Shown piece after piece: positions 15,860 through 23,982 of a stretch of 61,124 nt of DNA. Origin of the DNA: Anaeromyxobacter terrae (lineage in GTDB: Bacteria > Myxococcota > Myxococcia > Myxococcales > Anaeromyxobacteraceae); NCBI RefSeq assembly GCF_022690685.1, contig NZ_JALCYY010000006.1, positions 1 through 61,124 of the forward strand. The letters run 5' to 3'. The first letter of the stretch is position 1; each line of letters opens with the position of its first letter. Made by a program: the position numbers and the translations under genes. The notes beneath the pieces were generated by a model. It saw nothing but the letters and a program-made list of their open reading frames with translations. It had not been told where the DNA came from and ran no database searches.

Positions 15860-16638
15860 GGCTCTCGCCGGCCTATCGCACCCTCCGGCTCCTCCGGCAG
15901 AACGGGGACGTCAGCGTCTACGACGCGTGGAGCCTGGAGCGCGGCTGCCGGTGCGTGGCGAAGGTCCTGCGCGGCGGTCGCTTCGATCGGCCCGCCGGGC
16001 GCCGCGCGCTGCGCGCGGAGGGCACCCTCCTCCTGTCCCTCTCGCACCCGCACATCGTTCGGGGCTACGAGCTGCTGGAGCACCCGCGGGTGGCGCTCAT
16101 CATGGAGACGCTCCCCGGCGAGACCCTCTCGCATCTCCTCCGACGCAGGGGCGGCCTGGCTGCGCGCGACGTCGCGATGCTCGGGCGCCAGCTCTGCTCC
16201 GCCCTTCACTACCTGCATGGGGTCGGCGTCCTGCACCTCGACGTGAAGCCCTCCAACGTCGTCTGCCACGGTGGCATCGCGCGCCTGCTGGACCTCGGGA
16301 TCGCCCGCCCGCCGGGGCGGGGGGTACCGGGGATCGGGACGGCCGCGTACATGGCCCCCGAGCAGGCCCGCGGTGGCCTCCTCACTGCCGCGGCCGACGT
16401 GTTCTCCCTGGGGGCGGTCCTGTTCGAGGCAGTGACCGGCTCGGCGCCTTTCCGCTCCGACGGCGACCGCGACCGCTACGAGCAGCTCGAGCGCCGGGCG
16501 ACGCGCGTGAGAGCCGTCTGTCGGGTTCCCGCGGCGCTCTCCGAGGCCATCGACGCGAGCCTGGAGCCGGAGCCCGCGCGGCGTCCTCCGCTGCCGCGGG
16601 TCCTGAGCGCGCTCGAGCGGGTCACTCCGCCCGCGTGA
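15856..16638 (+). CDS. Ser/Thr protein kinase coupled to ABC exporter
   Basis: A 260-residue soluble single-domain kinase with no transmembrane or sensor domain. Most catalytic residues are in place: the beta-3 Lys36 (CVAKVLR), a Glu near 55, the catalytic loop HLDVKPSN with Asp129, the Mg-binding Asp146 in DLG (replacing DFG), and the APE motif (MAPEQ, 166-170). The glycine loop is degenerate (RQNGDVSVYDA). Its GTG start overlaps the exporter stop, so the two are translationally coupled. Candidate substrates are the exporter or the Thr/Ser-rich 48-residue peptide two genes upstream. A lyase or cyclase domain like those of lanthipeptide synthetases is absent, so phosphorylation rather than dehydration is expected. 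Confidence 0.85.
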   Translation: MRLSPAYRTLRLLRQNGDVSVYDAWSLERGCRCVAKVLRGGRFDRPAGRRALRAEGTLLLSLSHPHIVRGYELLEHPRVALIMETLPGETLSHLLRRRGGLAARDVAMLGRQLCSALHYLHGVGVLHLDVKPSNVVCHGGIARLLDLGIARPPGRGVPGIGTAAYMAPEQARGGLLTAAADVFSLGAVLFEAVTGSAPFRSDGDRDRYEQLERRATRVRAVCRVPAALSEAIDASLEPEPARRPPLPRVLSALERVTPPA

Positions 16639-16781
16639 GCCACGGCAGGACCCCACGGCGCGGGCCGTTCACGCGGGCTCGCCCATTCGCGGGCCGCGGC
16701 CGCGGAGGCCCTCGTCGCGGTCGGTGACACGCACACTCCGCGTATCGATACTCCTCATCGCGCAACCTGCGGGGCGGACTC

Positions 16782-17447
16782 ATGCGCATCCTCCTCATCA
16801 AGGACGACGAGCGGGCCGCGGTCGCGCTCGCGAAGCGGCTGAAGCGCGAGACGTTCGCCGTCGACGTGATCGCCTGCGTCGCCGACGCCGAGGAGCAGGC
16901 CGAGGTCATCTCGTACGACGTGATCATCGTGCACGCCGCGCGCGGGCTCGCCCTCTGCCGCAGCCTGCGGCTGAGTGGCGTCGCGACGCCGATCCTGATG
17001 CTGTCCGCCGGGAGCTCCGCGGCGGAGCGGGTGGCCTGCCTGGACGGCGGCGCGGACGACTGCGTGGCCGACTCCGTGCCGCCCGAGGAGCTCGTGGCCC
17101 GCGTCCGCGCGCTCCTACGCCGCGGCGCCGCGACGCGCCCGCCCGTCCTTCGGGTGAACGACCTCACGCTCGACGTCGCGTCACGCGACGTCCGGCGAGG
17201 AGAGAGGCCGCTCCGGCTCACCGCGAAGGAGCAGGCGATCCTCGAGTTCCTCATGCGCCACGCGGGCGAGGTGGTGACGCGGGTCGAGCTCGGCGAGCAC
17301 GTCTGGGCGAACGAGCGCGACAACCTCACGAACCTCGTCGACGTCCACATGAGCAACCTTCGCCGGAAGGTCGACCGCGATGCCGCGGTCCCGCTCATCC
17401 GCACGATGCGGGGGCTGGGCTATCGGCTCGGGCCCGCGCAGGAGTGA
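16782..17447 (+). CDS. OmpR/PhoB-family regulator with degenerate receiver
   Basis: A 221-residue regulator with an N-terminal receiver (1-115) and a C-terminal winged-helix DNA-binding domain (about 125-220; LRLTAKEQAILEFLMRHAGEVVTR, then NLVDVHMSNLRRKVD and IRTMRGLGYRL). The acidic pocket Asp8-Asp9 is kept, but the phospho-acceptor Asp is replaced by His51 (DVIIVHAARG instead of the usual DLxLPG block), and the conserved Lys near the end of the receiver is also lost (GADDCVADS where KP is expected). It is therefore unlikely to be controlled by normal His-Asp phosphotransfer. No histidine kinase is adjacent; the nearest kinase is the Ser/Thr kinase 143 nt upstream. Regulation by other means, such as Ser/Thr phosphorylation or ligand, is inferred. 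Confidence 0.85.
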   Translation: MRILLIKDDERAAVALAKRLKRETFAVDVIACVADAEEQAEVISYDVIIVHAARGLALCRSLRLSGVATPILMLSAGSSAAERVACLDGGADDCVADSVPPEELVARVRALLRRGAATRPPVLRVNDLTLDVASRDVRRGERPLRLTAKEQAILEFLMRHAGEVVTRVELGEHVWANERDNLTNLVDVHMSNLRRKVDRDAAVPLIRTMRGLGYRLGPAQE

Positions 17448-17526
17448 GCGCCGGTGAGTGGAGGGGCCGCCGGCGGGGCGCTCGCGACCATGGAGCGCGC
17501 ACCCCGGCGGCCTCGACGACAGACGT

Positions 17527-19110
17527 TCAGAGGTCGTCCGCGCTCGCCGCCTCGGGGACGCCGGGGGACGCGCCGCCGAGCAGCACGTACGAGAGCTGGA
17601 CGGCCGTGTCCGCGTGGCGCGTCGCATCCTGCACCCGCCGGACGCGGCGGGTCACCTCGACGGCGATCGCGCTCGCGCCCACGATGCGCAGCGTCGCCCC
17701 CGCGCTCGCCTCGAGCAGGAGCGCCGTTCCGCCGGGCTCGCCCTCGCCGAGGACGAGGTACTGCCGCAGGGTCACGCCGGCGCGCCCGCGCGTGCCGGCG
17801 AGCAGGGCGACGTCGACGAGCGACTGCGCGCCGGGGCCCATCAGGTAGTCCCGCCCCGCGCCGTCGGGGCCGCGCGCCACGGACCCGGCGGCGCCGAGCA
17901 GCACGGCTCCGCCGTGGAGGCCCGCCTCGAGCGCCCAGCCGCCGCCGAGGTCGGCGCGACCGCTCGCTCCCGCGCCGACCGCGCTCGTCGAGACTCGGTA
18001 CGGCCCGGGCGTGTCGAGGTCGAAGGACAGGAAGAGCCCCCACAGCCCGCGCACCGCGCGCGTGGGGTGGAACGACTTGCCCGCGATGAGCCCGCGCCCG
18101 CGCACCGTCGCGTCCGGATCCGCGGCGAAGCCGTACGCCGCCTCGAGCACGAAGTGATCGAAGGGCCGCGCGAGCTCGAGGTCCGGGTCGCCGGGGAGCC
18201 CCCACGTGAAGGCGAAGCCCGCGCGCCCGTGCCACGCGCCCTCGGAGCCCGTCCCCGACGCGGCTGCCATGGAGAGCTCCCACCGCGAGGCCGGCGCCTC
18301 GAGGGGCGCCGTCGCACCGCGCAGCCGCCGGTTCACCGCCGACATCGGCGAGAGCACGCTCGCGGCCGCGTCGCGCCACGGCCCGCCTTCCGCCCGCAGC
18401 GCGTCCGAGAACCGCGTCAGGACCTCGCCCAGCACGACTCCCGCCACCGGGGTCGTGATCTGATCGTTCCTGGCCGGCCGCTCCGTCTCGCCCGCGATCT
18501 CCCACAGCGCGCTCGCGGCGAACGAGTAGGACGCCGCCGTCCAGAACCCGAGCCCCGCCGAGCGCGCCGCGGTGAACGCCCACGTGCCCTGGTACGGATG
18601 GCCGAACTGGTTCACCCAGAACGGATCGTCGTCGAGCACCCACCTGCTCCGCAGGTTGCGGCCGATCGAGTCGGCGGAGACGTCCCCCCACGGCGCCGCG
18701 CCCACCCACCGGTTCCAGCTCACCATGAGGGTGTGGACGCCGAGCGCCTCGACGGCGGGCAGCGCGAAGCGGCGAGCCCCGTCGCCGCGCTCGGACGGAT
18801 CGAGCCCCGTCGCCGTCATGGACGATGGCGGGAGGAGGTGCAGGTCCGGCTCGCGTGCAGCGTACTCGGCCCGTCGGCCAGGCGCCGCCGCGTTCACGTC
18901 TGCCGCGCTGCGGCCCGCGTCGCGGGCGGCGTACTCGGCCCGTCGCCCGGGCGCTGCGTCCAGGTCCGCCGCGCTGCGGCCTGGGTCGCGAGCGGCGTGC
19001 TCGGCCCGTCGCTCGGGCGGCGCCGCGTCCGCCGCGCTGCGGACCGGCGCGACGGCGAGGAGGAGGAGCAGGAGGACGGAATGCTTCGGGGACGATCGGC
19101 GCGGCGACAT
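17527..19110 (-). CDS. DUF3943 envelope protein with N-terminal tandem repeats
   Basis: A 527-residue predicted exported protein. The ATG at 19110 gives a good signal peptide (KHSVLLLLLLAVAPVRSAADA); an upstream TTG at 19128 is less likely. A spacer with three 22-residue repeats is followed by the DUF3943 region (WNQFGHPYQ-type: NQFGHPYQGTWAF, then GFWTAASYSFAASALWEI and RNDQITTPVAGVVLGEVL). The rest is beta-rich with regular amphipathic strands, consistent with an outer-membrane barrel. No function is known for the family. It is transcribed divergently from the barrel-like lipoprotein gene. Confidence 0.8.
   Translation of the reverse strand: MSPRRSSPKHSVLLLLLLAVAPVRSAADAAPPERRAEHAARDPGRSAADLDAAPGRRAEYAARDAGRSAADVNAAAPGRRAEYAAREPDLHLLPPSSMTATGLDPSERGDGARRFALPAVEALGVHTLMVSWNRWVGAAPWGDVSADSIGRNLRSRWVLDDDPFWVNQFGHPYQGTWAFTAARSAGLGFWTAASYSFAASALWEIAGETERPARNDQITTPVAGVVLGEVLTRFSDALRAEGGPWRDAAASVLSPMSAVNRRLRGATAPLEAPASRWELSMAAASGTGSEGAWHGRAGFAFTWGLPGDPDLELARPFDHFVLEAAYGFAADPDATVRGRGLIAGKSFHPTRAVRGLWGLFLSFDLDTPGPYRVSTSAVGAGASGRADLGGGWALEAGLHGGAVLLGAAGSVARGPDGAGRDYLMGPGAQSLVDVALLAGTRGRAGVTLRQYLVLGEGEPGGTALLLEASAGATLRIVGASAIAVEVTRRVRRVQDATRHADTAVQLSYVLLGGASPGVPEAASADDL
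18847..19041 (-). repeat. Three in-frame tandem repeats of about 66 nt inside the DUF3943 gene
   Basis: Three copies of a 21-22-residue unit follow each other near the N-terminus. The consensus is RSAAD-x-DAAPGRRAEYAARDAG. Copies 2 and 3 are nearly identical and copy 1 is more diverged (AAPPERRAEHAARDPG). The unit keeps the reading frame, so copy-number change would alter only the length of the periplasmic spacer. Confidence 0.8.
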
Positions 19111-19240
19111 CGAGGCCACGCCTTGCAAGCGGACGGCCGCACGGAACGGGACGTGCAGTCACGTGGATGGCGTGCTCCAGGTGTCGGATCTTCGTGCAGC
19201 GGACGTGATCGGGGAGGTCGGCGGTTCGGGAGCGAGCGGA

Positions 19241-20278
19241 GTGTCGCGACCGTGCCCTCGGGACCGGCCCCGGGCTCCCGCCGTCGCGAGGGTCTGCGCC
19301 GCCGCGTTCCTCGCGTCGAGCGGCTGCGCGGCGCACCTGCCACGCGCGGACGAGCAGGTCCCCTTCATGGAGCGCTCGTACGTGTCGATCGCGACGGATC
19401 GACGCCAGGCGTTCGAGGCCGATCCCGCCCTGCACCTCGTGCTCTGGAACGGGCTCGAGGACTCCGGCGTGCTGGAGTCGGGGGGCGTCACGACCTCGCT
19501 CTCGCTGTCGTTCCTGGGGATGTTCCGGCTCCTGCGCGAGGACTCCACGCCGGTCCGCACGCCCACGTACGAGCCGCGCGCCAAGCTCCAGATCTTCGCG
19601 GCCGGCCGCCCGGGCAACGACGCCGATGCAGCGGCCAGGGGTCCGCGCTTGCTCGCTGCCCTCGAGCTCTCCGTGGGTCACCGCTCGAACGGGCAGCAGG
19701 GCTGCGCCCTCGCGGATCACCTCCGCACCGGCAAGGGCGACTTCGACTGCGCTCCGCTGACGGATCCGCCGAGCGATCGGCTCGATCTCTCCACGGGGAG
19801 CTTCACCACGAACTACCTCGGCGCCGCGATCGGCGGGCTGAAGCAGGTCGGCGGCGGACGCGCTCGGACCCTCCTCTCGGCGCGCTCCTCGGCGGAGTGG
19901 AACGTACCCTGTGGGCTCGGCGCCTGCATGCCCGCGCAGATGCGCCGGCGGTACGGTGCCGTGGTCGGGCGCGTGTCGGCGGAGCTCGAGCTGCCCGCGC
20001 TGTGGCGCGTCTCACGGGCGCTGCCGCTCGTCGCCGCGCACTCCGAGCTCGGCCTTCGCCTGGGCCTCGCCGGCTCGCGCCACCTCGGCACGGTCGCGCG
20101 GCCCGCCTTCGGCGACTTCACGGCCGAGGTGACCTTGCTGTCTCGCGCGCCGCGGGGCCTGGGGCTCGGCGTGTTCCTGCGGCGCCGGCAGGGCCGGGAC
20201 CCCCTCAACATCCGCTTCGAGGAGCGCCTCGACGCGTGGATGGCCGGTTTCGTGGTGGAGCCGGGCGCGACGCCCTGA
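19241..20278 (+). CDS. Exported beta-rich protein, possible outer-membrane barrel
   Basis: A 345-residue protein started here at a GTG that gives a signal-peptide-like segment (ARVCAAAFLASSGC) with a weak lipobox. The rest alternates hydrophobic and polar residues in strands and ends in DAWMAGFVVEPGATP. A segment LELSVGHRSNGQQG contains His-x-Ser-Asn-Gly, which resembles the catalytic region of outer-membrane phospholipase A, but the other expected residues could not be located, so this is only a hint. The gene is divergent from the DUF3943 gene with a 130-nt gap. A later start at the Met of FMERSYVS would remove the export signal. Confidence 0.6.
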   Translation: MSRPCPRDRPRAPAVARVCAAAFLASSGCAAHLPRADEQVPFMERSYVSIATDRRQAFEADPALHLVLWNGLEDSGVLESGGVTTSLSLSFLGMFRLLREDSTPVRTPTYEPRAKLQIFAAGRPGNDADAAARGPRLLAALELSVGHRSNGQQGCALADHLRTGKGDFDCAPLTDPPSDRLDLSTGSFTTNYLGAAIGGLKQVGGGRARTLLSARSSAEWNVPCGLGACMPAQMRRRYGAVVGRVSAELELPALWRVSRALPLVAAHSELGLRLGLAGSRHLGTVARPAFGDFTAEVTLLSRAPRGLGLGVFLRRRQGRDPLNIRFEERLDAWMAGFVVEPGATP

Positions 20279-20444
20279 CGGCCCGCGGCCGGGGTGGACC
20301 CGCGGCGCGAGGCGACCTCCCCACGAGGTCGGCGAGTCCGTGCGGGACCCCGCCGCGCCTGTACGCGGATCCGACATGGGCTGTTCAGGATTCCGGCACT
20401 CTGCGCAGCGCCCGAGCCGTCGCGGACAGGCCAGGTAGACGCCG

Positions 20445-21218
20445 CTACTCGTGATGCGAGTTTCGCGATCGCGCGAAGGCGACGGCCCCCTCTTCCGGCC
20501 CCACCGCGAGGTTGGCCTGCAAGATGCCAAGCGCAGTGCGCGGGTCGTCGGCGCGGTGGAACAGCCCGAGGTCTCCGGCCTCGATCATGCCGTGGCGCAC
20601 CAGCGCCTCGAGATCGACGATCTCGTCCCAGTAGCTCGAGCCGTAAAGGATGACCGGGACCTCGCGCTCGAGCTTGCGGGTCTGCGCCAGGGTCAGGATC
20701 TCGAACAGCTCGTCGAGCGTGCCGAAGCCTCCCGGGAAGACCACGAGCGCCCTCGCGAGGTGGGCGAACCACAGCTTCCGCATGAAGAAGTAGTGGAACT
20801 CGAAGGACAGCTCTCGCGTGATGTAGGGGTTGGGCCGCTGCTCGCGCGGCAATCCGATGTTGAGGCCGATGGTCTTGCCCCCGGCCTCCGAGGCGCCGCG
20901 GTTGGCCGCCTCCATGATGCCGCCCCCGCCGCCCGAGCAGACGATGTACCGGTGAGTGTGGGTTGGAAGGCTCTTCGACCAGGAGGTCACGAGGCGGGCG
21001 AGCTCCCGCGCCTCCTCGTAATAACGGCCGAGTGGCCCGTCCGGCGAGAGCCGCGCGGAGCCGAAGAACACGATCGTGTCCCGGATGCGCTCACGGCGAA
21101 AGCTCTCCAGCGGCGCCAGGTACTCGGCGAGGATTCGAAGGGGGCGCGCCGCGTCGCCCTCGAGAAACGCCTCGTCCCTGTAGGCCAGCTTCGACGTGGT
21201 CCGTGGCGGGAAGCTCAT
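20445..21218 (-). CDS. LOG-family (TIGR00730-like) Rossmann-fold protein
   Basis: A 257-residue cytosolic protein of the LOG/lysine-decarboxylase-like family. It shows SGGGGGIMEAANRGASEAGG and the hallmark PGGxGTxxE motif (PGGFGTLDELFE) near residue 160. Characterised members are nucleotide phosphoribohydrolases (plant and bacterial LOG release cytokinin bases; PpnN-type act on purine nucleotides). The start with AAGGAGG 6 nt upstream fits the family; a much longer upstream extension is non-homologous. Its 3' neighbour on the plus strand converges on it. Confidence 0.85.
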   Translation of the reverse strand: MSFPPRTTSKLAYRDEAFLEGDAARPLRILAEYLAPLESFRRERIRDTIVFFGSARLSPDGPLGRYYEEARELARLVTSWSKSLPTHTHRYIVCSGGGGGIMEAANRGASEAGGKTIGLNIGLPREQRPNPYITRELSFEFHYFFMRKLWFAHLARALVVFPGGFGTLDELFEILTLAQTRKLEREVPVILYGSSYWDEIVDLEALVRHGMIEAGDLGLFHRADDPRTALGILQANLAVGPEEGAVAFARSRNSHHE

Positions 21219-21300
21219 GTGGCCTCCTTCGAGCGGCTCGAGATCGGCTCGGTCGTCATCCCCTCGATCATGGGGGCGGACTCGGGCCACGGCGACGGGC

Positions 21301-21993
21301 TCACCAGGGCAGCGGCCGTCCGTCCCGGAAGAAACCGCCGTTCGGGCCGTCGTCCGGGAGCGTCGCCGCCCAGACGATCCCGCGCGCGCCGTCCGGGAGG
21401 GGCCTGCCGCCGGCACCGCCCATGTCGGTCGCCACCCAGCCCGGGCAGACTGCGTTCACCAGGATGCCGGTGCCGGCCAGCTCGGCGGCGAGGACCCGCG
21501 TCAGCGCGTTGAGGGCGGCCTTGGAGGTGGAGTAGGCGGGCGTGTCCGCGCCCATCGAGGCGAGCGAGCCGGCCTCGCTCGACACGTTCACGATGCGTCC
21601 TCGACCCTGCTCGAGCATGAGCGGCAGGAGCGCCTCGGCGAGGCGCCACGCGCCGAAGAGGTTCGTCTCGAACGCCTCGCGGACCACCCGCCAGTCGGGG
21701 CTCGAGGCGCGATCCCCGGTGTCGTAGTGGATCCCGGCGTTGTTGACGAGCACGTCGCAGCGGCCAAAGGCGGCGCGGACCTCCGCGGCGAGCCGCGCCG
21801 GTGACTCCGGGTCGGCCACGTCGAGGACCAGGGGGTGGACCTTCCCTTCGAGAGATCGCGCAGCCGCCTCGCCCTTCCGAAGATCGCGGACCCCCATCAC
21901 CACGCGGAAGCCAAGGTGAGCGAGCTGCCGGCTCACCTCCAGGCCGAGCCCGCGGTTCGCGCCGCTGACGATCGCGACGGGAGCCTCAGCCAT
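21301..21993 (-). CDS. SDR-family oxidoreductase
   Basis: A 230-residue classical short-chain dehydrogenase/reductase. It has the cofactor motif SGANRGLG (Gly-rich, near residue 9), NNAG (VLVNNAGI), the catalytic Ser in NVSSEAG and the Tyr-x-x-x-Lys pair in AYSTSKAA. The closing PGWVATDMGG block is typical of carbonyl reductase/sepiapterin-type SDRs. The substrate is unknown. A GAGGTG box favours the second possible start (ATG) over an upstream GTG. Confidence 0.87.
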   Translation of the reverse strand: MAEAPVAIVSGANRGLGLEVSRQLAHLGFRVVMGVRDLRKGEAAARSLEGKVHPLVLDVADPESPARLAAEVRAAFGRCDVLVNNAGIHYDTGDRASSPDWRVVREAFETNLFGAWRLAEALLPLMLEQGRGRIVNVSSEAGSLASMGADTPAYSTSKAALNALTRVLAAELAGTGILVNAVCPGWVATDMGGAGGRPLPDGARGIVWAATLPDDGPNGGFFRDGRPLPW

Positions 21994-22033
21994 GCTCACC
22001 TCGCTGCCCGCCGGTCACGCGCTGCCGGCTCCC

Positions 22034-22327
22034 TCACGGCAAACCGGCGATCAGCTTCCGGAACTCGGCCTCCGGGAACGCCCTGAAGCTCTCGGTCCTG
22101 ACGTTGCCCAGCGATCCGAGCGCGAGGATGATCTTGCCCGCGGTCTCGTCGTCGGGCGCATCCCAGACGACCAGCATGTCGTAGTGGCCCATGAGGAGAA
22201 AGAACTGCTTCAGCTCACCCCCTGCTGCCTTGAAGGCCTTCTTGGCGGCGTCGAGCCGGGCCGGGCCCTCCTTGACGTTCCGGATGCCCTGCTCCGTGTA
22301 GCGCAGCAATGACACGTTCGTCGGCAT
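22034..22327 (-). CDS. GYD-domain protein
   Basis: A 97-residue protein matching the GYD family: VSLLRYTEQGIRNVKEGP at the start, then FFLLMGHYDMLVVWDAPDDETAGKIILALGSLGNVRTES. The motif GHYDML replaces the usual GxYD(M/I/L) core. It is a ferredoxin-like dimeric fold of unknown function. A GGAGGG box precedes the ATG. A 7-bp inverted repeat lies 17-39 nt upstream of the start. Confidence 0.85.
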   Translation of the reverse strand: MPTNVSLLRYTEQGIRNVKEGPARLDAAKKAFKAAGGELKQFFLLMGHYDMLVVWDAPDDETAGKIILALGSLGNVRTESFRAFPEAEFRKLIAGLP

Positions 22328-22642
22328 ATCGTTCCCTCCGTCTGCCACGGATTGACCAACCGTGGCCCTCGAGACGGCGAACATCAACGGTCGGCTCAAC
22401 TGGGAGCGGGCGCCGGCCTTCGGACGTGCGAGTCACCGCCCCGCAACGTCTCGAGCGCCTCTGCGGCAGGAACGACGCCTCGTCGACGGGCGGCGCGCGG
22501 TCGGTCGGCTTCCTTGCCTGCGTCGCGGGCGGAGCTGCAGGTCGCCGAGGTCCGCGTCCAGCGTCCGCGCGATCGCGCTCCCGGCCGGCGAGCGGATCGC
22601 CGCCCAGGGCCCGGCAGGCGGCAGACGCGCGAGGGCCACGCG
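22328..22642. other. Gene-free stretch with an inverted repeat
   Basis: 315 nt between the HAD hydrolase gene and the GYD gene, both on the minus strand. GCCACGG and its complement CCGTGGC at 22344-22366 flank a 9-nt centre, close to the GYD start, and may be an operator. I see no other element and no convincing small gene. Confidence 0.35.
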
Positions 22643-23344
22643 TCAGCGACGGCCGCCCACCTCGTCGAGATGCTCGAGGAGGTCCGCCGGATCCTCGAAC
22701 ACGCGGTACGCGCCGGCGCGCTCCAGCTCTCCCTCTCCGTAGCCGCCGGACAGCAGGCCGATCCCGAGCGCGCGCGCCCGCTGGGCCGCGAGCATGTCCC
22801 ACACGGCGTCCCCCACGACCGAGGCCGTCTCGATCGGCACGCCGAGGCGCTGCGCGGCGGCGAGGAAGAGATCGGGATCGGGCTTCGCGTGCCTGACCTG
22901 GTCCCGCGTGACGACCGGCACGCGCTGCAGATCGACGCCGAGCGAGGCGATCACCGGCCCGGCCCACTCCATCCGGCCGCTCGTCGCGATCGCCCACGGG
23001 ATCCCGGCCTCGGTGAGCGCCGCGAGCAGGGCGCGCGCGCCGGGCAGGGGCCGCACGTCGGCCTGGCGCCGCCGGTACGCCTCGCCGTGCAAGCGCTGCA
23101 GCCGCTCGATGCGCTCGAGTGACAGCTCCACGCCCGTCTCGCGCAGGAGCATGTTGGCGAACAGGCCACCGCTCATGCCGATCCGGCGATGGATCCGCCA
23201 CACCGAGAGCTCGATCCCCTCCGACTCGAGCGCCTCGCGCCAGGCGAGCACGTGCTGGTAGACGCTGTCGACGAGCGTGCCGTCGAGGTCGAACAGGAAG
23301 GAGGTGCGCGGCTGTAGCGCCGTCGTCGGTCCGTCGGGACTCAT
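22643..23344 (-). CDS. HAD-family hydrolase (phosphoglycolate phosphatase-like)
   Basis: A 233-residue haloacid-dehalogenase-type phosphatase. Motif I is FLFDLDGTLVDS with the nucleophile Asp and general acid Asp, motif II is IATSGR, the Lys is in HAKPDPDLF, and motif IV is VVGDAVWDMLAA. A C1 helical cap lies between motifs I and II, as in phosphoglycolate and beta-phosphoglucomutase-type members. The exact phosphate ester is unknown. No strong ribosome binding site precedes the ATG. Confidence 0.85.
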   Translation of the reverse strand: MSPDGPTTALQPRTSFLFDLDGTLVDSVYQHVLAWREALESEGIELSVWRIHRRIGMSGGLFANMLLRETGVELSLERIERLQRLHGEAYRRRQADVRPLPGARALLAALTEAGIPWAIATSGRMEWAGPVIASLGVDLQRVPVVTRDQVRHAKPDPDLFLAAAQRLGVPIETASVVGDAVWDMLAAQRARALGIGLLSGGYGEGELERAGAYRVFEDPADLLEHLDEVGGRR

Positions 23345-23452
23345 ATGACCGGACGTTGCGCACGCCGATGGCCGATCGGCTCGCCATCTTCGCAGCGGAC
23401 AGGATCGTCCCGTGACGCGTGACCCGAAGGTGCCGGACCGTCGCGGCCGGGA

Positions 23453-23680
23453 TCACGCGCCGTCCCGCTCGAACATCCTCAGCTCCCAGCGGTCCGCTCG
23501 CTCGTCGTGGCGGAGGAGGTACACCGCTCCGTCGTCGCCCCGGAGCTTGAAGTAGCGATGGTCCGGGCCGAGCCAGCGGTCGATCACCTCGACGACCTCG
23601 ACGCGCCGGCCCTCGAGCTCGAACCGCAGGGGCGTCTCCTCCCCGCGATATCCGGCATGGCAATCCACCTTCAGGTCCAT
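23453..23680 (-). CDS. Small conserved hypothetical protein, DUF6504-like
   Basis: A 75-residue acidic/basic beta-type protein: FELEGRRVEVVEVIDRWLGP, then HRYFKLRGDDGAVYLLRHD, and WELRMFE at the end. The pattern of a strand, a VxEVxDRW helix and a Y-x-L-R-x-D strand resembles the DUF6504 family of small cytosolic proteins. No function is known. The start is the ATG that begins MDLKVDCHAGY; a much longer upstream extension is low-complexity and not credible. There is no obvious ribosome binding site. Confidence 0.65.
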   Translation of the reverse strand: MDLKVDCHAGYRGEETPLRFELEGRRVEVVEVIDRWLGPDHRYFKLRGDDGAVYLLRHDERADRWELRMFERDGA

Positions 23681-23982
23681 ACGAGTCCGCGGGCGCACCG
23701 CGTCCACCTTCCTGCGAGCAGCACCGATCCACGGTTCACTGCGCGGTGCGCGCGTCGCGCGCAACTGCGCCGGCAGGCTCGAGGCGTGGGCGCGGCCGGG
23801 CCGAGCCTCGTCGAGCCCGCCGGTCGACGGACGTCGCTCCGGCGGGCAGTCGACGCGGCGCTCGATGGGCCGGGTCCGGCTTTCGGGTTCACCCTCGGCG
23901 TTCCCCCCGCACGGCCCCTTGTCACGGGGACCCGGACCCGGGATCGATCTCACCCGAGGTGCACCTCGCCACCGGAGGGCGT
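23681..23982. other. Divergent intergenic region
   Basis: 302 nt between the small DUF6504-like gene (minus) and the patatin gene (plus). I see only GC-rich sequence with a repeated GGACCC near 23930. It probably holds two divergent promoters, but none could be recognised. Confidence 0.35.

Noticed and set aside
19660-19720. Outer-membrane phospholipase A active site (HxSNG)
   Set aside because: Only one short motif fits; the second catalytic Asn and the usual strand pattern were not found, so the gene was left as an unassigned beta-rich protein.
22433-22639. A short minus-strand frame between the HAD and GYD genes
   Set aside because: Starts at a GTG without a ribosome binding site and is Arg/Pro low-complexity; no conserved block.
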